Assembly: GCA_009746045.1 (NCBI GenBank) | Contig: RPFO01000104.1 | Location: forward strand, 6,690,621-6,754,620 | DNA from: Mesostigma viride | Lineage: Eukaryota; Streptophyta; Mesostigmatophyceae; Mesostigmatales; Mesostigmataceae | Direction: 5' to 3' | DNA length: 64,000 bases | Shown: in pieces, positions 12,174 through 52,600 of the stretch | Layout of the letters: every line of letters begins with the position of its first letter | How positions within the stretch are numbered: the first letter of the stretch is position 1 | The notes under the pieces: generated by a model | What the model was told of the DNA's origin: nothing | The model's database searches: none | The model's input: only the letters and a program-made list of their open reading frames with translations | Program-made: the position numbers and the translations under genes

Positions 12174-12230
12174 AAGGGTGTAGGTTGTAGGATGTATGGT
12201 GTAGGGTGTAGGGTGTAGGGTGTAGGGTGT
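12174..12230 (+). repeat. TGTAGGG telomere-like tandem repeat
   Basis: Four perfect TGTAGGG units (12200-12227) preceded by degenerate ones (GGGTGTAGGTTGTAGGATGTATGG). The unit differs by one base from the plant/algal telomere repeat TTTAGGG. It lies on the gene-proximal side of the minisatellite domain. Confidence 0.8.
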
Positions 12231-12567
12231 CTTGAGCTTTCTTTTTTGAGATCAATAGAGTCCCCTTCCATGATCATGTGCGTGATCTGGTTATGATTTT
12301 CATCTATGGCGTGTGTGGCCACATCGTGTATTTACAACTTTCTAGCCATGGATAACTAGGTAACCATAAATTGGTTACCATGATAACTAGGTAAAAACGT
12401 GTTGGTTTCAGAATACATGTGATCGCTGCATTGTCATCTACAATGTACAAATCAATCACGGATTTCGGGGCTACGGATTTCGGGGCTAAGTTTTTGTGGG
12501 TAGAGATTGGCAAGGGTGTCTTTATCTTGCCACTTGGTCACTTGGTGTGCATTACGTCTGTTCTTGC
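12231..12567. other. No gene seen
   Basis: Moderately A+T-rich sequence. A short direct repeat (ACGGATTTCGGGGCTA twice, about 12458-12488) and a duplicated GGTAACCAT/GATAACTAGGTAA motif are the only structure visible. Confidence 0.5.
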
Positions 12568-13140
12568 GTTGGAGTCAAAAAACTGTCCGTGTGTGGTGGT
12601 GGACTTTTCCTCACGGGCAGTCGCCATATGTCATACAAGCACTTGTTCGGCGTACCACTAGCTCATGTATGTCACCATTGTAATTTTGCGTTGTAACAGC
12701 ATTTCTCGGAGCCAACGGCCGTTGGACTCAAAAAACTGACCGTGTGTGGTGGTGGACTTTTCCTCACGGGCAGTCGCCATATGTCATACAAGCACTTGTT
12801 CGGCGTACCACTAGCTCGTGGATGTCACCATTGTAATTTTGAGTTGTAACAGCATTTCTCGGAGCCAACGGCCGTTGGACTTCGAAAAACTGATAGCCTT
12901 GTCTGAAGGTGTGTGCGTGAATGGCACATGTGCATCGTCGGGGGGAGTTTTCTCAAGAGCCACATGTGGTAGTGTAAGGTGGGCATGCTTAGTGCGTACG
13001 GGTGGGAGGGACAAGAGGTGCAGAAGTTGACGGCTTTTGACCTTGGGAAATGACACGGCACACATAAGACAACAAAGTGATAATTTTAATGTCTTTACGG
13101 GTGTACTGTCAATTTCTCCGAGCCAACGGCCGTTGGACTC
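12568..13140. repeat. 153-bp tandem repeat with conserved palindrome
   Basis: Two copies in exact 153-bp register (starting at 12568 and 12721) and a partial third (12874). Each boundary carries the 14-bp perfect palindrome CCAACGGCCGTTGG (12712-12725, 12865-12878). A further diverged module repeats the same arrangement at 13123-13136. Flanking text (CTCGGAGC before, ACTC/ACTT plus CAAAA after; then GTGTGCGTG and ATGGCAC) is only loosely kept between modules, while the palindrome is unchanged. Confidence 0.85.
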
Positions 13141-13378
13141 TCGAAACTCTCCTGTCTACAAAGTGTGTGCGTGCGATGGCACTTGTTCCATGTGCCGGGG
13201 GGGGGTGAGAAATCTGTCGTTCATTAATTTGTGCCTCGTCGGGGTGGGCATGCATGAATTTGTGCCTCGTCGGGGTGGACATGCATGAAAGCATTTTCAT
13301 TGGTACTCGGGGTTCAATATTTTTGTCTTGCTGTTGAAACGTCGACGTGCTCTTCTCCTGCTCTTTTTTTTTCCTACT

Positions 13379-13390
13379 CAACGGCCGTTG
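13379..13390. promoter_or_regulatory. Isolated copy of the palindrome core
   Basis: CAACGGCCGTTG, a 12-bp perfect palindrome identical to the core of the sites upstream but in unrelated surroundings. A near copy, CCGACGGCCGTTGG, sits at 14434-14447 after the same GCGGAG context. Each half contains AACGG, the core of plant MYB (MSA-type) sites; a binding role is inference only. Confidence 0.4.
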
Positions 13391-13696
13391 GTGCTTTTAA
13401 ACTTGCCCAGCGTTATGACTAGGATGCCCTTCTTTACTGCTAGCCACCGCCCCTTGTGTACAATGCTAGAATTAGGCCGGGGTAATGGTACACGTCCACC
13501 GCGTCCCCAGTGCAAGGTTCGTGAATGCGCTGGTTCGTAAAAAATTCGGCACTTGGAAGGTTCGAACACCTGACCCCACTTTCGTTATTTCAACATGCCC
13601 TGAACGAAAAAGCTGCGTAAAGGATACATTAACCGTTCCCTGTTATTCTTGATTATATTATTGCGATATCATGGACGTACACACGCGGTTGGTGGT

Positions 13697-13815
13697 CCGT
13701 ACTTGCCAACTGCACTTGCAAACTGACTGACTGACTGCCTCCGTTACGCACTTGCGTGTGTTTCCGTACTTGCCAACTGAACTTGCAAACTGACTGAATG
13801 ACTGCCTCCGTTACG
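13697..13815. repeat. Two-copy 67-bp direct repeat
   Basis: CCGTACTTGCCAACTG...GACTGCCTCCGTTACG occurs at 13697-13748 and 13764-13815, including a short (GACT)n run. Confidence 0.8.
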
Positions 13816-16340
13816 ACTAACAAGTGAACGACGAGTGAGCTACTAAAGTTTTGTTCAGTTCATTGTGTCTATATGTACATAGCCGTTTCTTCAAAACCGT
13901 TGCGTGGATACCTTGATTCTGGGTTCGCTGATACTTGTTTCCCATTTTAAATCTCCCGTCCATAATTGGATACATGTAATGTAGGAGGATACCCACTTGC
14001 CCGAAATCCGCGTAACGGGTGATTAGTACTGCTGTAAGCGGAACCACAGACAAATCTGTCTAACGGGCTAACATTATTGTCCTTCATGTACTGGTTTTTG
14101 CACGCAGGACGCCATTCGCAACACCGCCTGACGGAGTCGGATGGACCGGACGTGCGTGAGGCTGCTGTTCACAGTCGTGAAGTTGGCAGACATTAATATC
14201 AACACGGTCACGAGAATTCGTCCAGAGAATAATTGATGCTTGTGACGTGCTCGACGGCTGCGATGACCGAGATGATGCGTGTAGTGCACAGCGTCCGAGA
14301 CGTCGCGACACCCGTGGCTGTCCTGTTGATGCGAACGCACGGTGACGAGACGGAGCCCATTATATAGGTGGATTACAAGTTAGAACGGCCCTCGCGGTTG
14401 CACTGTTTAATCGCGAACGTGGATTTTGCGGAGCCGACGGCCGTTGGGGATTGGAAATCTGATGATATCGGGGCTGCGCACGACATCGAGGAACTGGGGA
14501 TCGACGTAGGTCTACAGGCTCACTTGTCCGTCAACATGTATGGCCTCGCTTGACTGTCATCATCTTGACATGTACATAACTAGTTCATATACCATGCATT
14601 TGACACTGCCTGCACGTGGATTTTCCAGACATACATTGAGGGTAATTATAACTCGAAAGCACTACGTACGATTGAGACGTCCGGTCGTAGAGCAGATGCA
14701 CTGGAGCTTTCTGATCTTCCAATTGATGGGTCTGTAATTATGTAAGATATTCAGATATCGCGATGACTCGAGCATCGATGCATGGAATGTAATAATGTAT
14801 TTCATTCAATTATACATCCAATTTAACTCCGCAATTGAGGGGCACACATGTCCATCAGCCCGAGACAACATTTCCCAAGTAATTTTCGATTAGTGATTTA
14901 GTGTGGGCCTTCCCTGCTGGGTTGTCATTCCATAACGCGTGCAATACTGAAAGAAAGAGGCACGTGTAATGCAAGGCTTGGATACGTTGAGTGATCCATG
15001 AGCTTACATGCAGGCAACTTTAGATGACGCTGGAATGCATGCTAGCAAATGGTGGCAAGATGCTAACAACACATGATTATTATACACCAAGATGAATATG
15101 GGCACCTAGCTGATCTTCTTGCACAATCAACGCAGTATAAACCATCAACATCCAATCCTCACGATATATGCACGGCTTGACGACGTATAATACAGCACAG
15201 GTCTAAATACTCCACAACTGCAACCTGCTATGGCTGACATGCAAGCAACGTCGAGTAGGATGGCGGTCTTAGAGAGGCTGGGCAGAGGTTGGTAGAAATA
15301 TAAGTGGAAAACTGGCAGAAACTAGGTAGAAACACGATATCAAAGAGACAACCAGCGCAGGCCAGAAATCGGGAGAATCCGGACCATGGTAGCTCGAGCC
15401 TGCCGTTATCTTTTCCGCGTTTTCGAGTCGTTCAGGATGATGAAGATGAATGGTGATGGAAATGTGTATCCTTGTGCATTGAAATTATGGCTGGCTTACG
15501 TGTGGAGCGACTAGATGACCTAGACGGTGGGGCCGGAAACAGCATGCTTGATCAGGGCGTGTGTTTCTAGCCTAACTGGCCGGGAGTGTCTAGTGGTGAG
15601 CACCATTGCTGCGATCGCTCTCCCACCATTTACGAGGAAATACCCGCAAATGGAAAACCACTGAAAAGGTCTAGCTAGTCAGTCATCACGTTAGCCATGC
15701 CATGATTCCAAACGTCCAAGAACTGCACACGGTGCAAAGGCAAAAAGCCGGAGGACAGCACTTTCAAATGTGCGGCGGGAACCAAAAGCCCGCGGATGCC
15801 AGAAAACATCGTGTTGCGGCAGCGACGCGACGATGTGGACAACGAAACACGATATACTTACGCCTGCAAGCACTATTGAGCCGGTGGCAGAGGCCATTGG
15901 CCAGGAAAATACAGCATTCCGTAGCAATAGCCACGGTCACGCCTTACGCTATTTGCAGGCACCATCATGCCCGGAGCTACCCAATAAAAGTCTGCACAAA
16001 CTAATCTCGGTTTAGCCGAGAGTCCGGGCGTTCGGAATGAATAAACATGTGTTAAGAAGTCGAAACACCATGGAAATACCAAGCATGGTGCCGCAGCAGA
16101 CCCGAGTCTTGACGTAATAATATGTATGCCGGTTTCCAGGGTTTCCGCATGAAAGTTGGGTGAGAAACTGGAAAAAACTACGTTTCCTTTGCCCCAGTAC
16201 CGGCAACAAACTCGTAGAAACCTAATTATCAACCTTTGAACGCATCATCATGGTCGTGCCACCCAACAGCCACTGAAATTCGCGCGAAAACTGGCGAGAT
16301 CTACCTGCCGCCATCGCCGTCGTCTTCACCTTCGTCCCGC
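13816..16340. other. 2.5 kb without a recognisable gene
   Basis: Open frames are at most about 120 codons, lack conserved motifs and show no splice-consistent coding pattern. Positions 15345-15378 carry a 34-bp sequence that recurs exactly in PRP19 intron 3 (47081-47114), so part of this region is transposon-derived. Confidence 0.5.
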
Positions 16341-16470
16341 GAAAATGCTTGATTTCAGTGGTACATATTTGTTTGCAGCTGTAAAAAAAAAAATACCAAA
16401 AATACCAGGATTTTTTCTTGAATTCTATGAGATATTTCTGACCTATGTTGAAAGTTTCAGACAAAAAATC

Positions 16471-16523
16471 GCATGTTTAATAGGTTTAATAGGTTTAATA
16501 GGTTTAATAGGTTTAATAGGTTT
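16471..16523. repeat. 9-bp microsatellite (TTTAATAGG)n
   Basis: Five consecutive TTTAATAGG units followed by a partial unit, directly left of the LINE fragment. Confidence 0.85.
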
Positions 16524-16543
16524 GCCATGCACGTGTCAGATTA

Positions 16544-16591
16544 CAGCGCGATACATCGCGTTCTAACCCTACAACGCGATGTATCGCGTTG
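16544..16591. repeat. Long hairpin, 15-bp perfect stem
   Basis: GCGATACATCGCGTT (16548-16562) and its reverse complement (16573-16587) flank the 10-nt loop CTAACCCTAC; the stem extends a few pairs further. Each arm is itself nearly palindromic (CGCGAT-GT-ATCGCG). It abuts the truncation point of the LINE copy at 16.6 kb. Confidence 0.8.
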
Positions 16592-16596
16592 TAAAA

Positions 16597-16905
16597 AAAC
16601 ACGGGCTAAGCCCGGGAGGTTGCTGGGCGACCACCAGTGCACGACTAGTGTCACTGCTGCCTGCCGGACCTGAGGGCGAAGCTGCAGCCTCAGCTGCAGA
16701 CGGATTTTCATGGCCGAGCGCATCCGCAAAACTGCGTTGCGTCAAGGGACGTTTGCTAATCATATATTGGGTTTTAGATTCGGAAAATTATATCAGCATG
16801 TGCGTCTTAGAAAGACGACGGGGATAGTGATATTCACGGCTAAATTCGGTGCTCAAACGTGAAAGTTATGAGCTCCGCCGTCAGCCATGGCTACCTCGTG
16901 GCTGG
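16597..16905 (-). pseudogene. LINE 5' fragment (5' UTR plus ORF1 N-terminus)
   Basis: On the minus strand, an ATG at 16763 opens about 50 codons closely matching the N-terminus of the LINE ORF1 at 63313 (same order of QRS..AALG.EN.SAA, PSGPAGS.DTSRALVV and QQPPGL). Upstream 5' UTR sequence (16764-16905) also matches 63314-63450 (TATCAGCATGTGCGTCTTAG and the ATGAGCTCC...CAGCCATGGCTACCTCGTGG boundary). The coding match stops at the hairpin, so this is a truncated copy in the same orientation as the 63-kb element. Confidence 0.85.
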
Positions 16906-17189
16906 TGGCTGGTGGCTTCGTGGCTCGTGGCTCCAGTTCGATTCCGGCCTGGATTCATTTGCAGATCGCGTTTTCCGCGGACCGGTCGGCACTGAACGCA
17001 AATGGTTTTCACCTTTGCGGCGTGCCAAATCAGAACCTACAACATCTATCTAAAGCTATCAACATCAACTCTACCCTAGCTGTCTGGCGTGCCTCCCACG
17101 GGTTTGCACACGCGGGCGCTTCCCCACGGGGGGGGGCTCGTTGTCCTCTATGACCTGGGCCCACTTGGCCTTGTCCATCATCTTTTTGG

Positions 17190-17285
17190 TTGTCGCCCTG
17201 ATTGTATTACAAACCCATATATGCCCCTTTCTCAGGGCTATGTGTTACATATGCTCCCCACCGAGCTATGATTTGAATTAATTAA
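17190..17285 (-). repeat. Dispersed LINE 3'-end-like repeat
   Basis: This roughly 95-bp segment recurs in inverted orientation at about 61473-61568 with a few mismatches (shared GGGTTTGTAATACAATCAGGG and GGAGCATATGTAACACATAG). A (TTAA)n run lies at one edge. On the minus strand it directly follows the LINE ORF2 remnant stop, so it is probably a LINE 3' UTR and tail. Confidence 0.7.
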
Positions 17286-17588
17286 TTAATTAATCATCTT
17301 TTTCCAAATCACAGATGGGCCTAGGCCCCCCATGTCAAGGAGACAACCAATGTCCTCTACTAGCTGTTCTTTGAAGGTGCTGGCCTTGGGGCGTCTGACA
17401 TCACGGGGCCCGGCCCACGTCAGGAGGTGCCGGCCAGGCTGAGCTGGTAGCAGTCCCGCGGGGGGGCCACGTGAGGTGTCTACCTGGTTTGTGCGAGCTA
17501 GGTGCCCTACGAGCTGCAGGCGCCGCTGCTTAAGTGCTGGTATAAGGCATGCCAAGGTAAAGGTCCTCATTGCGGACATGCGCAGCAT
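17286..17588 (-). pseudogene. LINE ORF2 C-terminal remnant
   Basis: An open frame of about 100 codons on the minus strand contains RLQLVGHLARTNQ and, near the end, TFKEQLVEDIGCL. This resembles the C-terminal end of non-LTR retrotransposon ORF2 (the R(W)xGHxxR...P motif region after reverse transcriptase). The reverse transcriptase itself is absent, as expected of a 5'-truncated insertion. The reading ends at 17286 just before the dispersed 3'-end repeat. The family call is by recalled motif similarity. Confidence 0.6.
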
Positions 17589-17659
17589 ATCCTACTCTGA
17601 CAATGGATCGCAGCATGTTTGTGACCGCGCCGTCCAGCTTGCGGGCCAGGTCATATAGT

Positions 17660-19211
17660 TCATATTTCACTTAGTTATAATGTCACGGGAAAATCGGACA
17701 TGCCGTCTCACTTAATGTAGGCATGCTAGCTGGGCCAGCCTAGGCAGCAAGGCCTGCCAGCAGCTAGCAGAGCGTTTGTCAACAATAGCCAATCCTGAAA
17801 ATTGCATGCATCACACCACTGGAAGATCACTTCCAGACATCACGCAGCCGCAACACCAAATGCAACCGTCACCTGTCCAAGTGTTAACATGCCCCCTCGG
17901 GCACTGCCGTTGTCAATCTAGTTGTCTCACATGAGACAAACCACTGAGGCTGCTGCCTTATCAATGAGATAACCACTGCCGTATGTACAGTGGCTCAATG
18001 CGATGGGATGGCATGATGTAGCACATCTCCCATGCACTCAGACACCTGTACAGCTTCGCAACACATTCCCTGGTCACCACACTCCCGACTGGGGCCATCC
18101 CACCCACGTTTTCAACCTATCCACAGCTCCAGCAAGTATAGAAGGGCAAGGCAGCTCTCCTTGTCCTCATCCTCCAACGCATGGCATGCAGAAACCTGCT
18201 CCAGACTGCCCTTCTTAACCTTGTGACGAAGCCATGACAGTGGCTCTCCTTAATATCTGGTAGCAGTATCAAGCCACCTAGCTGCATCATGGGGCCGTAC
18301 ACGGTGTCTCCCATGGATGCAAGCCGGATCAAGAGACCCAATGCATAGAAACAAATCCCACGCTGACAGCCGCCTCCCCCCACCCCCCACCCACCCCCGC
18401 CCCCCACCCCACCCCACCCATCAATCCCCCATGACTTGTGTTGATTCACTGCACAAGCAGGCGCCTTGACTCGGTAGCCCTGGTGCATGGACCTGCAAGT
18501 GCAATGCTGATGTACAGGGTGCATCGCACTAGCGGCGGTGCACCAGCTGCCACCCATCGCGGGTTCCATGGCGAACAGCACCACGCCCAGCTCCCTGGCC
18601 CATAGCCGTCGAAGACCACAACTAAAGCCACAACACCCTTTCCCAGCAACCCAGCGGCGCAAGAGCCTGCACCGTTGCCGCCGCTATAGGTGCAATAAGC
18701 GCCGCCCGGCCGCGATGTCTTTGGAACCTTTCATTCGCCCACTTGCCATCCGGCTGGGAAGAGGTCACCGCTTCCACATTAATTAAGTTGAACACGCCAT
18801 GCCACCTCGGTCACGTTCACACCCCCAGCATGCAGGAACAGTTGGCCGCGATTGAACTGTTGCAGCATGTATCCAGCGCAAAGGTGCCTCCATCCACCGG
18901 CCAGGCCAGGGATACCCGATAGCGTCGTGGACAAGACTGGGGTCTGAACGGCAGTGCATAGACTGCGCAGATACAATGGCCACGGTGCCGGTTCAACGGT
19001 ACCGCGCGTTTGCCCTGCATCACGGCACACCTCCCTTTCCCCACAAGCCCTATACCTGCGGCATCCAACCATCTTTCAAGGCACAGAGGTTGGCTTGCAA
19101 AGTGGCAGGCGACAGCTGCTCGTGCAAGTGGTGCGGATGCCAGCACATCTGTCCTTTGTTAAAGATGCCAGTCTGTCTGATAATCGGTCCAGCACTAATG
19201 CGGATGCCAGT
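17660..19211. other. Intergenic region downstream of PRP19
   Basis: No gene seen. It should hold the PRP19 3' UTR on the minus strand. A G-rich tract on that strand (18369-18420: runs of 3-6 G separated by 1-2 nt) has strong G-quadruplex potential. Open frames of up to 181 codons here lack recognisable domains. Confidence 0.5.
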
Positions 19212-49112
<29,901 letters not shown>

Positions 49113-49627
49113 TGTTCTTTGCCACCTTCGATCTTGGCACGCACCCAAGACGTTCGAGGTTACCACAGCCACAACAACTATCAGGTGTATGTATTTTTTT
49201 ATATGGTCACACACTGTCAGTGCAGAATATCAACGTCTTCTTGCTCGCGGCGAGCAGCTCACAATGCTGTTAGGTGCGTTTTGCTTGCCATGACCGCCAG
49301 CATCCTCCGCTGTTCCTTTTGTTTCGTGCTCGGTCTCCCTGCGACCAGGATGCACGGGGTGGGTCGAGCCCACGCGCGAGGTGAATGAAAGTCGGCCCCG
49401 GCCGGAACCGAACTGCCCATTTAAGGACCCAGAAGTAGCCTAGGGTTACTTTACTTGGTGATTAAAGCCCTGGAGTGGATTTCAACGGCAACTTTAGCTG
49501 GGCCATAGGCCCCTGAAGTGCTTGCCACATTTACATGCGCGCATAATTGGGAAGCGGGCCGTATTGGGTCGTCGACAACGGGTCTGCGCCGTCCCATGCA
49601 CGATCAACCCAATTAAGTTCAGCGACC
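49113..49627. promoter_or_regulatory. Divergent intergenic region between PRP19 and the plus-strand gene
   Basis: 515 bp between two start codons facing away from each other, so it should hold both promoters and 5' UTRs. I see no TATA box at a convincing position; a G+C-rich CGGCCCCGGCCGGAACCG tract is at 49393-49410. Confidence 0.6.
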
Positions 49628-52600
49628 ATGGAAGTTCGCGAGGGCAGTAGTCAGACGTTGGTTTCCGCTCCCGGGTGCGCTACCAGTGTAGAAGCTCGCG
49701 ATCTAGCGACTGCGGGGGTAATCGGGCGTGGTGTGCGTGTTACAAGGCGTCTGCCCGAGATTCAGACTGACTACGGATCTAGCTTTAAACCATTCGCTTC
49801 GCTTTCCTGTATTGTGAGGTTCTAGCGGCAATTTCGACAGGTTTCCCCTGACGCCGGTGTGAAAAATGGCTGATGAGGACCTGCATAACCCATTTATCTC
49901 GTTTGCTAAGGTCGGTTTAGCATGAGTTAGCCTCCGCGAGTATAGTCGAATACGCGCAGCGCCATAATTTTTTGCCCGGGCCTTCATCCCGTCATATATC
50001 TCTATTACGTGCTATCTTCGTAGCACGCCACATTCTTGGCTGAGCTTCTTGTTTTCGCATTCTTGTTTGTCTTGTAGAATAGCCAATGGCCTGACACGTC
50101 CTGTGATCCCGCCTTCTAATGAGAAAGCAATAGGTGTTTATGCTTTGGCTGTCTTTTGTCTTTGAGCGTGTAGGAGGTCAAGGATGGCTTGGTATTGCAC
50201 GCGAAAGTCCCCTGTTTCTTGTGGCTCGACGTGAATGGCCTAACTTGCATCGACTACGAAACACGGGTAAGTATTCGCCAATGCCAGTCCGAATTCCTCA
50301 AATGTGCAAGAATACGTTGTAGTGGGCATGCTTTAAGCGCGTCACCATATGAGATTTGACCTATGAATGCTTGGTTTGTTTCTCTGACGAGACCGTTTCT
50401 CTGACGTACGTTAAAAGAAAGGGAGCTGTACTTTTTTCTTGGATGATCTAATATCTGTTTGCACTCGCGCACGCTGTTCAATTTGAAGGCCATTCGGCTG
50501 CTTACTTTTCCCGACATGATTCCTTTCTTGCCAGCAGCGTTTTGCCAGCCAGCCTGATAGGTTGCCTTTGTCCCATCAATGTCATTTGCGCATGATGTGG
50601 CTCTGACGATTTCAGGCCCCTACTCTGCGCCATGCTCAAGCTTTTTTTCATTTTCCGCCCCATGTGTGACCCGTGTTCTGGTCACATCACTTCGTTACCT
50701 GTACCAGCAAGTAACACACAATGCGCCCCTGGAAAGCGTCACGAACGTCCGCCAAGATGGTGACAAGCTACGCTGTCACCTAACCTGGGACGGGGCGCCG
50801 AAGGAGAAGGTCTTCGTCGTAGGAAAAGTCGTGGTACGTGGTCTTGCCGTTTGATGAGCGGGCCGTACCGTCCCCTCTTTGCCACACTTTCCTTGTGCGG
50901 CGAATATGCACATAAACAACTAGAAATACCCCGCCACACCTGTGATGAAAATTCTATGGGATAAGAGGTTCACAAGGTATGAAGGTCGCTCCTTTACTCA
51001 CCTGATTACCTGCTCTGCCATACCCTCCCCTGTTCCACCCTCCCCTCGCACGTCTCTTTCCTGCGTCGGATACTCCGGTTCTGTTCCCATCTGTCTGCTT
51101 GCCTGCCCTCATTTTCTCGTCTGTGTGTGTGCTCGCACCCCGTTCTGTCCTGCTCGTGCCATTACAGGCCACCGCATTCTATCAACGCCTGGGGCAATTG
51201 CAGGCGGCTGCCCAGGATACAGAACACCTCGCCAAGCTGAGGAAGGAGGTGCGTGGCCGTCAAGAGGAGATGGGCTCGATGCCAACTATTGCAGGAATGA
51301 CGATGCATACAGTCCCTGTTGTGCTGCCACATGCAGCAGGCAGGCCCTAGAGCCCCCCCGCACTCCTGCCCGCACCATGTTGTGAGACCCTCCTGTTGTG
51401 TGCCATGATCCTTGTGGCGCACCACCTATCCGCTGTTCCCGTGCACCAGTTGTCTACTGTTGTCCTGCTTCTGTCCCCTGTCCCTCCCTTTTGCATTCCA
51501 CACCTTGACCCTTGCCCCCACTCTCCTGCCACCTTCCCTTCACTTTCTCCTTTTCCCATCCATTAACACAAACGCCACGCCCTTTCTAGGAAGTTCAAGT
51601 GCAGTCTATGTAAAATTGGAAAAAGACCTTCAGTATGTTTGCAAGTTCAGTGTTTGCGATTTCATGTACAAACTTCTAGTTGTTCTCATTCAGATCTGGT
51701 CCGGTCTGCCCTCGTTTGTGCATGCCCGGTCGCCCTCGTGTGTGCGCTTGCGCAGGCGATCCACGTGCCCATCGGTGCGTCCCCCGCGGCCAAGTACCTG
51801 GACGGGGTGGAGGAGAACGCGCCCAGCATCACACGCAGCGCCAACAGCGCGAGCGACAAGAAGGAGGGGCTCAAGGCACTGCAGATACCCAGCAGCACGG
51901 GGCGCTCCATCACCGAGTCGCCCGACTTCCCCTTCTCGCCCAGCCGTCCAGAGACGCCCGACAAGCAAAAAGTCGCTAAACGTGCGTCTGTGGTTTGGTG
52001 GCCTACAGCGGGCTTTTTTTTGTGGGTGTCGACTTGCGTTGGGTGTGGTGGTGCAGTGCACGGCATATGAGGGATGTGTCTTTGCCGCGTGTTAAGCACG
52101 TGCCGCGCTATGCAGAGTGCGAGCGATGGCAGGTGTCATCCAGAAACGAACAATGTTGACGTTGGTAGTATCTTCAAGCGCGGTCGATGTGCGCCAGCAC
52201 CGATATTTGCTGGCTGCCACTGCCACTTGTCCTGCACATAAGTGACACCGCATACACGCGACCAGCAGGAGCCAGTGTTCTGTCGGTACAGTTTTATCTG
52301 GTAGGCACACGTGTGGATGCGTGCGCCTCGTTGTGGCCCTTGCTGTGCCCAGCGCACACGCATCAATGCCCACAAATGCGCAAGCATCCCGTCTGCTCTC
52401 CCCCCATCCCTAGGTAGCGGGAGCCGCACTTTCCACTCCCTGTCCGCGTCCTCACCAGGCAAATGACCCCTTCTCGCGGGTATCCCTGCATGAGGCTCTC
52501 AAGGCCAAATGCCTGCTGCACATCGTGGCATGGCCATGAATGTCGCTATTACCCACGTTGGGTGCTGTTGTGCCATGTGACCCATCAGGGCGGCTTTGTA

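Noticed and set aside
13540-13575. Second tRNA gene around GGTTCGAACACC
   Set aside because: It has a T-loop-like TTCGAAC, but the stems do not pair and no acceptor stem is present.
14074-14340. 88-codon minus-strand frame
   Set aside because: No similarity I recognise, and the opposite and shifted frames are equally open.
18117-18662. 181-codon minus-strand frame with Gly-rich tract
   Set aside because: The Gly run is a translation of a C/G-rich low-complexity tract; there is no domain, splice support or codon pattern.
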